Below are positions 35,919 through 44,255 of a stretch of 64,000 bases of DNA, in pieces. A program made the translations under genes and the position numbers. Under the pieces are notes generated by a model, which saw only the letters and a program-made list of their open reading frames with translations, did not search any database and was not told the origin of the DNA. Position 1 is the stretch's first letter; each line of letters begins with the position of its first letter. Origin of the DNA: Tetraselmis striata (Eukaryota > Chlorophyta > Chlorodendrophyceae > Chlorodendrales > Chlorodendraceae); the NCBI GenBank assembly GCA_006384855.1, contig VCJN01002955.1, positions 590,754-654,753 on the forward strand, read 5' to 3'.

Positions 35919-36911
35919 ATGGCGAGGACCAAGCAGCCCCGTCGAGTCTCCAGCTGCACCGTTATGGGTACAGACGGTCCCTTCATGCGCCGTCTGAACG
36001 CGCTCTTCCAGGCGAAAGCAAAATGGGAAGCGAAAGCGAAAGCTGAAGCTGAAGCCGAAAAGCTGAAGAGATCAAACCCCAGCCCCGCCCCTGCATCTGC
36101 AGTTCCAACCCCAGCCGAACAAAACCGAGGGGGGTGGGCGGACCTCCCCCCAGAAATACTGAACAACATCGTTCCAATGGCCGACGACGGGAAAAGTTTC
36201 ACCCTCGGAGAGTTTAACAAGGATTCGAAGGGATTTACATCCGTGACCGTCCCATACTTCCGTGGACCCCAGACCGTGGGACAAGCTCGTCGCTGCTGCA
36301 AGGCATGGAAGGCCGCTCTCCCGCTGAACTTATCAAATGAGTTGAGCACCGGATACGCGCTTCAACGCGTCCCCGGGGAAAATCGCATGCGTCTGGTTGC
36401 GGCGAAAAACCTGCCCGACAAAAGGTTTCTGTGCAACTTGCCCGTGAAAACCATTCACGTGGGCAAAGCCCTCCGGTCCTGGTACTACGCCAGGATTCCA
36501 AAAGAGGCGTTCCTATCGCCCGGGGGTGTCCCGTATGCGCTGCAATCCTATAACATACACAACAACTTCCTGGTTGACGTCGTGTTCGAACCCGAGGCCC
36601 ATTTCGTGGGGGAGACTCCCATTCTACCGGACTACGGATGTCCCGTCCACTCCAACTGCGTTCTCGGGATCATCAACAACGACTGTATGCGCTACCCCGA
36701 TTTCGACGGGACGTTCACAATTCACGAAGCGCCCGCAGGGCACAAAACCAAAGACATGACCGAAACCAAGCGCAAATTGGTCGAACGGGCGTTTCGCAGA
36801 GCCGATCTGTGGATGTCCACAAAACGCGGGCTTAGAGCGGGTGAGACGCTCGTGGTCCAGGCCGCCTACCCCGGGATGGTGTGCCCCAAGTGCCAGCAGC
36901 TCTGGATCTAA
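35919..36911 (+). CDS. F-box protein with histone H3-like N-terminus, 330 aa
   Basis: ATG at 35919. The protein begins MARTKQPRR; residues 2-6 are identical to the first five residues of mature histone H3 (ARTKQ), including the position of Lys4. A helical Lys/Ala/Glu segment (QAKAKWEAKAKAEAEAEKLK) and a Pro-Ala linker follow. The F-box is WADLPPEILNNIVPM (about 73-87). The C-terminal half is globular and ends in CPKCQQLW, a single CxxC. It may combine a ubiquitin-ligase adaptor with a tail that mimics H3; the mimicry is an inference from five residues. Confidence 0.75.
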   Translation: MARTKQPRRVSSCTVMGTDGPFMRRLNALFQAKAKWEAKAKAEAEAEKLKRSNPSPAPASAVPTPAEQNRGGWADLPPEILNNIVPMADDGKSFTLGEFNKDSKGFTSVTVPYFRGPQTVGQARRCCKAWKAALPLNLSNELSTGYALQRVPGENRMRLVAAKNLPDKRFLCNLPVKTIHVGKALRSWYYARIPKEAFLSPGGVPYALQSYNIHNNFLVDVVFEPEAHFVGETPILPDYGCPVHSNCVLGIINNDCMRYPDFDGTFTIHEAPAGHKTKDMTETKRKLVERAFRRADLWMSTKRGLRAGETLVVQAAYPGMVCPKCQQLWI

Positions 36912-36922
36912 ACCCCTTCCCT

Positions 36923-37327
36923 TCAAAAGTGTCGTCCCGAGCGCGTACCTTGGTAGCCGTCGCTCCGAACCTGGTCCCACCTGACGCACCCGAACCCCCA
37001 CGGGAGTTCAGTTCCATACTTCTCGGCGAACCGCGTGGAAGAATCGCCATCTGAAACCACCAATATGTTTGCGCCGTCGTTCAGTGACATCCCCACCATC
37101 GAAGTGTAACTTTTTGTCTGCAACAAGAACGTGTTTTGACAGTGCTGCAACCAAGGAGACGACTCCGGTTCGCCGCCGGGACCCAGGGTGGATAGCCAAA
37201 GACACCCCACAGGTTTTTCTTCGGCGGAACCGACCAGAATTGTCGGACCTGGTATCAGAGAGAAGTCGCTGTCACTTCCCGCACGGAAGTGCGCGAATTG
37301 GGAGGGGAGATTACCGGGGGAAACCAT
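36923..37327 (-). CDS. Hypothetical protein, 134 aa
   Basis: ATG at 37327 (MVSPGNLPSQFAHFRAG). Beta-rich pattern (GPTILVGSAEEKPVGCLWLSTL; ANILVVSDGDSSTRFAEKYG). Full frame with even composition. It converges with the F-box gene (11-nt gap) and lies head-to-head with the GIY-YIG gene. Not recognised. Confidence 0.55.
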   Translation of the reverse strand: MVSPGNLPSQFAHFRAGSDSDFSLIPGPTILVGSAEEKPVGCLWLSTLGPGGEPESSPWLQHCQNTFLLQTKSYTSMVGMSLNDGANILVVSDGDSSTRFAEKYGTELPWGFGCVRWDQVRSDGYQGTRSGRHF

Positions 37328-37457
37328 GCTTGCGTGAGCTTGTTATACCCCAGACTGATAGAGATAGATACACCAGACTGCCAATTTAGTTTTTCTTTGA
37401 TACAAATGCATAAACAAACCCCGAGTATCCAACAACAACACGACCAACCCGCCAACC

Positions 37458-38744
37458 ATGGGCTACATCTACCTCGTCGCCGACGCGTCCTCCGACTACT
37501 TCAAGTTCGGGATCTCCGCCCGCGACGACGAATCGCGTATCCTCTCGTACCGCACCTCCATGTGCAAATACATCAAGATCGTCGTCCCGTCCGACAACCC
37601 GCGCGCCGTCGAGGCCGCCGTCAAACTCGCCCTGCGCGACTGTATCCAGCTCCACGACTCCGGGCGCCGCTCCGAAATCTGCACCAAGGGCGTCGCCAAC
37701 TGCAACATGCTCCGCGCCATGAGCGTCATGCTCGCCGCCGGGCTCGCGCCCCCCGACCCGGCGCTCGAGTACATGCAGGACCAGGACATGGCCGACGCGT
37801 TCTCCCTCGACGAAGCAGAAAATGAAGCAGAGGATCCTACCGCGGACGCGGATCCTACCGCAAATGAGGATCCTACCGCGGATGCGGATCGTACCGAGGA
37901 TCTTGCCGAGGACATGAACGTGGAAGTCGACGATCCCCACCTTCGCGAGGAGGTCAACGATCCCGACTCTGCCGAGTACGTCGACGATCCCGAATCCGGC
38001 GAGGACGCCGACGATACTCCGATCCGAATCATCACGTCCCTGCCGGAACACGTCGTCGACACGTTCCTCCAACACTACCCCGCGGACCTCCGGTGGTCGC
38101 GCGACGCCCGCGCCTGGATCGCCGCCAAAGGCCAGGCCGACCAGGGCGACGGCGAGGGCGACGACGAAGACGATCCAGGTGTGGGCGATCCAGGTGTGGG
38201 CGACGAGGCCGACGACGAGGACGACGGCGATCCAGGTGTGGGTGACGCTCTCCCCGCGGACGAGGGCGACGCCCGGTTCAAGGACCTCCTCAAACGGTTC
38301 GCCGTCCGCGTCCTGGACGGGTACTCCCACAAACTCCCGTCCCTGCAGAAAGCCTCCATCAAGCGAACCGTCAACGACATATGCCACCCCGACCGCGTCG
38401 AAAAGTATATCGCGTGTCTCAGGAACGTCCTCCGGGTCCCGGGCCAAGAAAGCGACTCCGACGACGCCGAACACGCCGCAGACGCCGCAGACGGCGCAGA
38501 CGGCGACCCCCAGGAGGGGACCGGGGCCTGTTTCGCCCTGGACTGGCTGCGGAAGGGCGGGCCCGGGGACTTCATCAGCTGCGAGGACCTCTACCGCCAA
38601 GCGCAGGAGCGTGGGATCACCGTCTCAAAAACAAAATTCGGAAAGTTCGTGGGGACGCATTTTGGGATCAGATCATTCCCGAAACAAATCAACAAGGAGA
38701 TGTTTCGGGGATTTAGGCTGTGTCTTTCAGATTTGGATGTTTAG
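37458..38744 (+). CDS. GIY-YIG (T5orf172-like) protein with D5-type C-terminal domain, 428 aa
   Basis: ATG at 37458. Residues 1-95 fit a T5orf172/GIY-YIG domain (MGYIYLVADASSDYFKFGIS, then SYRTSMCKYIKIV), a nuclease fold. Residues 115-270 are an acidic low-complexity region with DPTADA and DDPGVG repeats. The last 60 residues (GDFISCEDLYRQAQERG, then SKTKFGKFVGTHFGIRS and FRGFRLCL) are clearly homologous to the C-terminus of the primase-helicase encoded next door (39157-42117). The shared domain probably has a winged-helix fold that binds DNA. The last 39 nt are duplicated downstream at 38878. Confidence 0.8.
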   Translation: MGYIYLVADASSDYFKFGISARDDESRILSYRTSMCKYIKIVVPSDNPRAVEAAVKLALRDCIQLHDSGRRSEICTKGVANCNMLRAMSVMLAAGLAPPDPALEYMQDQDMADAFSLDEAENEAEDPTADADPTANEDPTADADRTEDLAEDMNVEVDDPHLREEVNDPDSAEYVDDPESGEDADDTPIRIITSLPEHVVDTFLQHYPADLRWSRDARAWIAAKGQADQGDGEGDDEDDPGVGDPGVGDEADDEDDGDPGVGDALPADEGDARFKDLLKRFAVRVLDGYSHKLPSLQKASIKRTVNDICHPDRVEKYIACLRNVLRVPGQESDSDDAEHAADAADGADGDPQEGTGACFALDWLRKGGPGDFISCEDLYRQAQERGITVSKTKFGKFVGTHFGIRSFPKQINKEMFRGFRLCLSDLDV

Positions 38745-38877
38745 ATAGCAAAAACCGTCAGGGTTTCAAAAGTCTTGAAACCATAAAAATGCATTATATA
38801 CGTTGTGTGCAGCTATGAATCAAACCTGTATCCTGTAACTTTGTAACTCTCAAACAACTACTTGCGCATTCTTCCGA

Positions 38878-38916
38878 GGATTTAGGCTGTGTCTTTCAGA
38901 TTTTGATGTTTAGATA
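38878..38916 (+). repeat. Duplicate of the GIY-YIG gene 3' end
   Basis: GGATTTAGGCTGTGTCTTTC and the following 19 nt repeat 38709-38747 with one mismatch, including the stop codon region. It is a leftover of a small tandem duplication; nothing else in 38748-39023 looks coding. Confidence 0.8.
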
Positions 38917-39023
38917 CCCCATAGGAGATACCCCTCGAAATAAATACCATCAGGTTTACAAAGAGTGGATCCGTATCGTAGGTGACATGCGACGCACTTT
39001 TGTTCTGGGAGAGATGACAATAG

Positions 39024-39156
39024 GGTGACAAGGGGGACGGGGACAGGTTTGTTTGTAAAGTTGTTAAAATTTTATTTTACATCGTCGTTTTTTAAAACAG
39101 CAAGTGAAATTTTTAACAACACTAAAAACAAACCTGTCCCCGTCCCCCTTGTCACC
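39024..39156. repeat. 133-bp MITE with 31-bp perfect inverted repeats
   Basis: Arms GGTGACAAGGGGGACGGGG.. at 39024-39054 and its exact reverse complement at 39126-39156, continuing as an imperfect repeat inward (GTTGTTAAAATTT). The right arm ends one base before the stop codon of the primase-helicase gene. No coding capacity. As RNA it would form a very stable hairpin, which could end transcription. Confidence 0.9.
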
Positions 39157-42117
39157 TCAAGCATTCATATTATTAAAAACCCTCCTAAGGTTGAAGCCCC
39201 TGAACTGGTCTCCGTTTATTTTCTTTCGGATGGATCTGATCCCGAAGTGGACTCCGATGAACTTTCCGAGCTTGGTTTTCGAGATGGACATCCCGCGGTC
39301 CAGCGCCTGGTTGTAGAGGTCCTCGCAGCTGATGAAGTCCCCGGGCTCGCCCAGCTCGACCCACCCCTCGAACGGGTTGGCGGAGGCGTCCACCTCGGGG
39401 ACCCACTCGATGGTCTCGCGGTTGACCTCCGCGGGCGGGACGGGTTTCTCGTTCCGGAAGGACGTGCAGACCATGTAGGCGATCGCGGCGGCGACTCGCG
39501 GTTCCTGGATCCAGGCCTTGATCGTGTCGTCGCCCCGGCGGACGTTGGGCTCGTCCTTGCGCTTCTCGTACTTGTCGCCCACGAGGTAGCGGTACTTCAT
39601 GGGCACGAACACGATCCGGTTGTGCAGCGCGTCGTCGCTCTCGATGTTCTGGATGTTGGGGATATCGTTCGCGAAGGTCCAGCACATGCCGTGCAGGATG
39701 AACTCGGTCTCGTCCTGGTTGTTCTGGCACGCGAGGAGCGTTTCCCCGCCGTTCGACATCTCCTTGAGCACGTTGGAGTCCAGCCGGATGGAGTTATCGA
39801 TTTTCATCTCGGAGGTGAAGTTGAAGCGGCAGTGGCGCACGGCGATCATCCAGGAGCGGTACTTGGCCTGGTCGCCGCTGGCCTGGTGGGTGTAGATGAG
39901 GTTGTTGTTGACCACGGTTCCCACGTAGCCGGGGAACGCGTTCCGGATGGCGTCCATCCAGACGCCCTTCCCGGAGTTCCCGTTGCCGAGGCAGAAGAAG
40001 AACGTTTTGTCGACGTACATCGCCGCCGCGCACCGCGCGGAGCACTCCAGGACGTAGTCGGCGCACTCGTCCCAGATGGGCACGACGATCCGGCGGCGGA
40101 TCTCCTGGACGGTCTCGCGGGTGTCGCGGACCTCGGCGGGGTCCGTGGGGAACGCGTGCGGGAGCTTGTGGAAGAGCACGATGTCGGGCGAGAAGTCCAC
40201 GAGCTCGCCGGTGGCGAAGACGAAGACCCCGTTGCGGAACGGGATCCTCCCGACGGAGCACGCGTCGGCGCGCCGCAGGAAGAGGGGGTCGATCGGGATG
40301 GACGCGCGCACCTGCTCGATGAGCGCCTTCATGCGCGAGGTGGTGGTCGCGTGCTTGAGGAGGTTGTCCTCGCCGCACTTCTTGAACAGCGAGATGAGGA
40401 AGTCCTTGAGGTCCGTCGCGCGCTCGGAGTTGAACCGGCGGTAGATGCCCTCCGCGGGGTCGTAGATGTAGAAGAAGCCGTTGCACTTGACGGCGCGGAA
40501 CCCCTCGGCCGCGAACCAGTCCATGAACTTGTCGCACGCGTCGGTATCGGTGAGCGCCGCGACGTCGTCGTCGCCGTAGTTGTTGTTGATGATCTGGAGG
40601 TTCTCGATGTTGAGGTAGTTGACCGCGCCGGGGAACTGCGATCGCGTGTGGTTCTTGATCGCCTCGAGGATGCTCTCCGCGAGGAGGTTCATCGGTTTGC
40701 TCTGCTGGATGGTGAACGCGCGCTCGCCGTCGATCTTGACCTTCGCGACGGCGTTGGACGAGAACGGGTTGTGCACGTCCATCTTGATTCCTTCCGACAC
40801 GGAAGTGAGCGTGCCGCGGTCGAAGTTGTCGCGCGTGAACGTGAACCGGTTGAAGGAGGGGTCCAGCCGGCGGTGCACCTTGGCGAGGTGCGTGTTGAGC
40901 GGAACGTCGCGCCCGCAGAGCATGCCCTTGTAGATGTCCCCGACCTTGACGGCGAAGGTTTGAAGGTCCACCTCGCACACGGTATCGCTGACGTCGAGCG
41001 CGATGCGCCCGTCGCGGCGCTCGATGACGACGTCGTCCGGGATCCCGAGGTCCGGCACGACGTTTCGGATGGCCTTGATGAGCTCCTGTTTCTGGGTATC
41101 GGTGGGCCGCTTGGAGAAACAGAACGCGAAGCTCGGGAGACGCACGAGTTTCTTGTACTCCGCGGGGTTGTCGGTCTTCGCCCAGTGCACGAGGGACTTG
41201 ACGGTCAGCGGGTTGACGCAGAGGTCGACCTTGAGCGAGTCCCACTGGTTCCGGAGGTCGCGGTCCGTGGCGAGTTTGCCCCGGTCCGCGCAGGTCCCCG
41301 AGAACTCCGTGAACAGCTCGAAGAACTCGTCGGTGCCGTTGCCGGCGCGCTTGAGCACCGTGGCGACCTCGATCCACGATTTCCGGTCCGTCGCGCGCGC
41401 GGGGGACAGGAGCTTGACGAGCGACTGGATCTGGACGTCGGAGACGTCGAGCGTCGCCTCGGGGTCCAGGTTCCCGGTGAGTTCCGATTCCTGCGCCTGC
41501 TGGAACGCCTGGAGATCGAGGAACTGGAACTCGTCCCCGACGTTCTGCGCTATGAACTCCGAGAGGGGCCTGTCGGCGAACTCCGGCTCGGGCGCGAGGA
41601 CGCGGCGGTCGCCGCCGCCCTTGCACCCGTTGATGGCGCCGAGGAGCTGCTCCGAGGCCTTGTAGGGGCTCATGTCCCAGAAATCGTCCTGGCCCATGAA
41701 CCGCAGGAGGATGGGTATGGCGGAGTACACGACCTTGAACCCCGAGAAGAACACGCGGAACGAGACCTTGAACCTGTTCCCCGCGGCGGCGGCGGCGGCG
41801 ACGACGCCGTGGCGCGCGGCGATGACGTAGCCGATGTCCACGCGCGGGTCGGAGAGACGCCGGACGATCTCGTCGCACCTCTCGACCACCCCGCGCTTCT
41901 CGGCGCTTGTCACCTCCCGCACCACGTCGGCGCTGGGTTCGCCGTCGTAGTAGGCGTCCCGGTCGAGGTACACGCGCGTGAACCGCGCGCCGTGGAGGTA
42001 CTCGAACAGCGTGTGGCCGGGGCGGGACAGCTCGGGGAGGGGGTCCCGCAAGAAGACCGTGAACTCCGAGACGTCCCGCCCCGCGCGGGGGACCGTCATA
42101 GACTTGACGCAGAGCAT
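39157..42117 (-). CDS. D5-like: Primase-helicase (AEP primase + D5/SF3 helicase), 986 aa
   Basis: Start at ATG 42117 (MLCVKSMTVPRAG); longer frame has no ATG. This protein primes and unwinds viral DNA during replication. N-terminal third: an archaeo-eukaryotic primase pattern with YLDRDAYYD (metal-binding acids) and FKVSFRVFF. A D5_N-type helical region follows (WIEVATVLKRAGNGTDEFF). The SF3 helicase core is seen as Walker A GNGNSGKGVWMD, Walker B FNFTSEM, sensor FANDIPNI and an arginine finger HNRIVFVP. The C-terminus (GDFISCEDLYNQALDRG ... SKTKLGKFIGVHFGIRS) is shared with the neighbouring GIY-YIG gene. Length and domain order fit giant-virus D5 proteins. A MITE abuts its stop codon. Confidence 0.93.
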   Translation of the reverse strand: MLCVKSMTVPRAGRDVSEFTVFLRDPLPELSRPGHTLFEYLHGARFTRVYLDRDAYYDGEPSADVVREVTSAEKRGVVERCDEIVRRLSDPRVDIGYVIAARHGVVAAAAAAGNRFKVSFRVFFSGFKVVYSAIPILLRFMGQDDFWDMSPYKASEQLLGAINGCKGGGDRRVLAPEPEFADRPLSEFIAQNVGDEFQFLDLQAFQQAQESELTGNLDPEATLDVSDVQIQSLVKLLSPARATDRKSWIEVATVLKRAGNGTDEFFELFTEFSGTCADRGKLATDRDLRNQWDSLKVDLCVNPLTVKSLVHWAKTDNPAEYKKLVRLPSFAFCFSKRPTDTQKQELIKAIRNVVPDLGIPDDVVIERRDGRIALDVSDTVCEVDLQTFAVKVGDIYKGMLCGRDVPLNTHLAKVHRRLDPSFNRFTFTRDNFDRGTLTSVSEGIKMDVHNPFSSNAVAKVKIDGERAFTIQQSKPMNLLAESILEAIKNHTRSQFPGAVNYLNIENLQIINNNYGDDDVAALTDTDACDKFMDWFAAEGFRAVKCNGFFYIYDPAEGIYRRFNSERATDLKDFLISLFKKCGEDNLLKHATTTSRMKALIEQVRASIPIDPLFLRRADACSVGRIPFRNGVFVFATGELVDFSPDIVLFHKLPHAFPTDPAEVRDTRETVQEIRRRIVVPIWDECADYVLECSARCAAAMYVDKTFFFCLGNGNSGKGVWMDAIRNAFPGYVGTVVNNNLIYTHQASGDQAKYRSWMIAVRHCRFNFTSEMKIDNSIRLDSNVLKEMSNGGETLLACQNNQDETEFILHGMCWTFANDIPNIQNIESDDALHNRIVFVPMKYRYLVGDKYEKRKDEPNVRRGDDTIKAWIQEPRVAAAIAYMVCTSFRNEKPVPPAEVNRETIEWVPEVDASANPFEGWVELGEPGDFISCEDLYNQALDRGMSISKTKLGKFIGVHFGIRSIRKKINGDQFRGFNLRRVFNNMNA

Positions 42118-42185
42118 GGCGAGACTGATTGTTTTGCGCACATACCGGCTCCAGGCGCGTTAAGCGTTTGTCGTTTGTCGTTCGT

Positions 42186-42650
42186 CTACACATCTTCGCC
42201 AAACACAGTTTTCTCAAACTCTTCCAGATACTCCTGCATGTACTCGAATCCATCTACCAACCGTGTCATCACCCACTCCTTGCTGTACGACTCCAGGACC
42301 GATTTCTTGCACGTGTACGCCCTAAAAAAGTCAGATTCCCCGATTCCGGGGACCTCGATCTCCAACGGGCACGGAGGACCCGGGGCGGTGATTCCGTGCG
42401 AGGCCATCGTCTCTTGCATACGTCGAATATCGGCGGAAACCGCAACCATTTTCTCCATCGTCTGTATCGGATCCTGATCTTCAAACCGAAACACCGCCTT
42501 CTCGAAGTTGGACGCGATGGCGTCAAACTCCCCCCTGTAGTCGTTGACGTCAAACGCGGAATCGTCGCGGTTATTGTGTTTCCTCGTCTCGAAGAACCTG
42601 TGCTTGCTCTGCATGAGGGCCTCTCGGCTGCGGTCTAGTGCGGAGGGCAT
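42186..42650 (-). CDS. Hypothetical helical protein, 154 aa
   Basis: ATG at 42650 (MPSALDRSREALMQSKHRFF). Predominantly helical with likely coiled coil (ASNFEKAVFRFEDQDPIQTMEKMV). No membrane or zinc motif. It is 69 nt upstream of the primase-helicase start on the same strand and may be co-regulated with it. Family not recognised. Confidence 0.65.
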   Translation of the reverse strand: MPSALDRSREALMQSKHRFFETRKHNNRDDSAFDVNDYRGEFDAIASNFEKAVFRFEDQDPIQTMEKMVAVSADIRRMQETMASHGITAPGPPCPLEIEVPGIGESDFFRAYTCKKSVLESYSKEWVMTRLVDGFEYMQEYLEEFEKTVFGEDV

Positions 42651-42781
42651 GTCGTCTTGTACTTTGCTTCGGAATTAGAAGGTTCGGATTTACACGCGAC
42701 GGACGCGCCATGAAGGTGGCGTAAGCGATTATTCGCGGAAGGAAGGAAGGAAGGAAGGCCTTTCCGTACGTAGTCGCCGCC

Positions 42782-43897
42782 ATGCCGTTCGAGCCCCCTG
42801 CCCCCGCCGTCGCCGCGGTGGAAGCGCGCACCTGGGACGACCTACCCGACGAGCTCGCGCGCGGGATTGCGGAGAGACTGCGCCCCGCCGAGCTCGTGGC
42901 GACGTCGTTCGTCTCCGCGCAGTGGCGCCGGGCCTCCCAGCTCCAAAGGACCCGCCCGCCCCGTGGGAAAGAGATCATGAATACCTCGGCTCGCGAGGGC
43001 CGCCTGGAGTACGTCCGGTGGCTTCACGAGCAAGGGTGCCCCTGGGACGAGTGGACGTGCGCGTACGCCGCCGGGGGCGGCCACTTGGAGGTCCTCCGAT
43101 GGCTTCACGAGCAAGGGTGCCCCTGGAACGTGTGGACGTTTCAGGATGCCGCGCGCGGCGGCCACCTGCGCGTCCTCGAGTGGCTACAGAAGTTTGGCTG
43201 CCCCTGGGACAGGTGGACGTGCGCGGCCGCGGCCGAGGGCGGCCACCTGGATGTCCTCGAGTGGCTACACGAGCAAGGGTGCCCCTGGGACGTATGGACT
43301 TGCGCGAAAGCCGCCAAGAGCGGCCACCTGGTCGTCCTCGAGTGGCTGCGCGAGCGGGGGTGCCCCTGGGACGTAATGACTTGCGCGAAAGCCGCCAAGG
43401 GCGGCCACCTTCGCGTCCTCCGCTGGGCGCGCGAACACGGCTGCCCCTGGGACGAGAGCACGTGCAACTTCGCGGCGTTAGGCGGCCACCTGGAGGTGCT
43501 TAACTGGGCGCGCGAGAGGGGGTGTCCCTGGAACGCGTTGACGTGCACGGATGCCGCGCGCGGCGGCCACCTGCACGTCCTCAAGTGGTTACATGAGCAG
43601 GACTGTCCGTGGAGCATATGGACGTGCGCGACCGCGGCAGAGGCCGGCCACCTCGACGTCCTGATGTGGGCGCGCGAACACGGGTTCCCCTGGGACGTGT
43701 ACACGTGCTTGATGGCCGCGGGGAGCGGCCACCTAGAGGTCCTCCGGTGGGCGCGCGAGAACGGCTGCCCCTGGAACGAATTCACGTGCGAGGCCGCAGC
43801 GCGCGGTGGCCACCTGGAAGTCCTCCGGTGGGCGCGCGAGAACGGCTGCCCCTGGAACGAATCCACGTGGGCGCCGCAGCGCGCGGTGGCCACCTAG
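42782..43897 (+). CDS. F-box/ankyrin repeat protein D, 371 aa as read
   Basis: ATG at 42782. Residues 18-55 are a good F-box (WDDLPDELARGIAERLRPAELV). Eleven ankyrin-type repeats of about 27 residues follow, each with GHLxVLxWxxExGCPWDxxTC. The frame breaks in the last repeat: the codons that read TCEAAARGG in the previous copy have lost one base near 43869-43872, so the protein ends WAPQRAVAT. The original frame resumes directly (43870-43995). The last repeats are nearly identical in DNA, which favours slippage. Confidence 0.85.
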   Translation: MPFEPPAPAVAAVEARTWDDLPDELARGIAERLRPAELVATSFVSAQWRRASQLQRTRPPRGKEIMNTSAREGRLEYVRWLHEQGCPWDEWTCAYAAGGGHLEVLRWLHEQGCPWNVWTFQDAARGGHLRVLEWLQKFGCPWDRWTCAAAAEGGHLDVLEWLHEQGCPWDVWTCAKAAKSGHLVVLEWLRERGCPWDVMTCAKAAKGGHLRVLRWAREHGCPWDESTCNFAALGGHLEVLNWARERGCPWNALTCTDAARGGHLHVLKWLHEQDCPWSIWTCATAAEAGHLDVLMWAREHGFPWDVYTCLMAAGSGHLEVLRWARENGCPWNEFTCEAAARGGHLEVLRWARENGCPWNESTWAPQRAVAT

Positions 43898-43995
43898 AGG
43901 TCCTCCGGTGGGCGCACGAGAACGGCTGCCCCTGGAACGAATTCACGTGCGCGGCCGCAGTCCTTGATTGGGCGCGCGCAGGGATGTCCCTGTAG
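43870..43995 (+). pseudogene. Out-of-frame C-terminus of ankyrin protein D
   Basis: Reads ARGGHLEVLRWAHENGCPWN and ends VLDWARAGMSL before a stop, continuing the repeats of 42782-43897 after a 1-nt deletion. The last repeat is also shortened (AAAVLDWARAG). Confidence 0.75.
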
Positions 43996-44008
43996 CACCA
44001 TTTAATTT

Positions 44009-44066
44009 AACCATTTCAAATCTAAAACTTCCAGACAGCAAAAACTTTCGGAGTCGCCCTTCCTTA
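44009..44066 (-). pseudogene. Fragment of an LRAT-like gene paralog
   Basis: CCATTTCAAAT, CAGACAGC(A/G)AAAACTTTCG and GTCGCCCTT match 23680-23755 in order, with a gap of about 15 nt. This corresponds to the KVFAVCKFLV region of the LRAT-like protein; the rest is missing. Confidence 0.6.
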
Positions 44067-44093
44067 TAACAATCGTTATAAACATGCTTTCCT

Positions 44094-44180
44094 ACATCGT
44101 GTCGGCTGCATGATGTCGGAGGGTGCTTCCGTGCATGGTGCATTGACGAGACAAATTATAAGTGTCCCAGAAAAAATATT
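44094..44180 (-). mobile_element. Left end of the mariner-type element, solo relic
   Basis: On the minus strand it reads TTTTTTCTGGGACACTTATAATT, GTCTCGTCAATGCA and CACGGAAGCACCCTCCGACATC, matching the left end and first transposase codons at 30385-30460 and 50090-50160. Only about 85 nt remain. It faces the intron-bearing gene. Confidence 0.8.
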
Positions 44181-44255
44181 ACAGGAGGCGTCCTAAACTA
44201 CAGTAAGATTGGATTCGACATTAGAAAAAGTCCTGGTGCCAGGGAATGGTTGATT

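Noticed and set aside
39025..42477. 1150-codon plus-strand open frame opposite the primase-helicase
   Set aside because: Antisense shadow: the minus strand carries all primase and SF3 motifs, and this frame also reads through the MITE.
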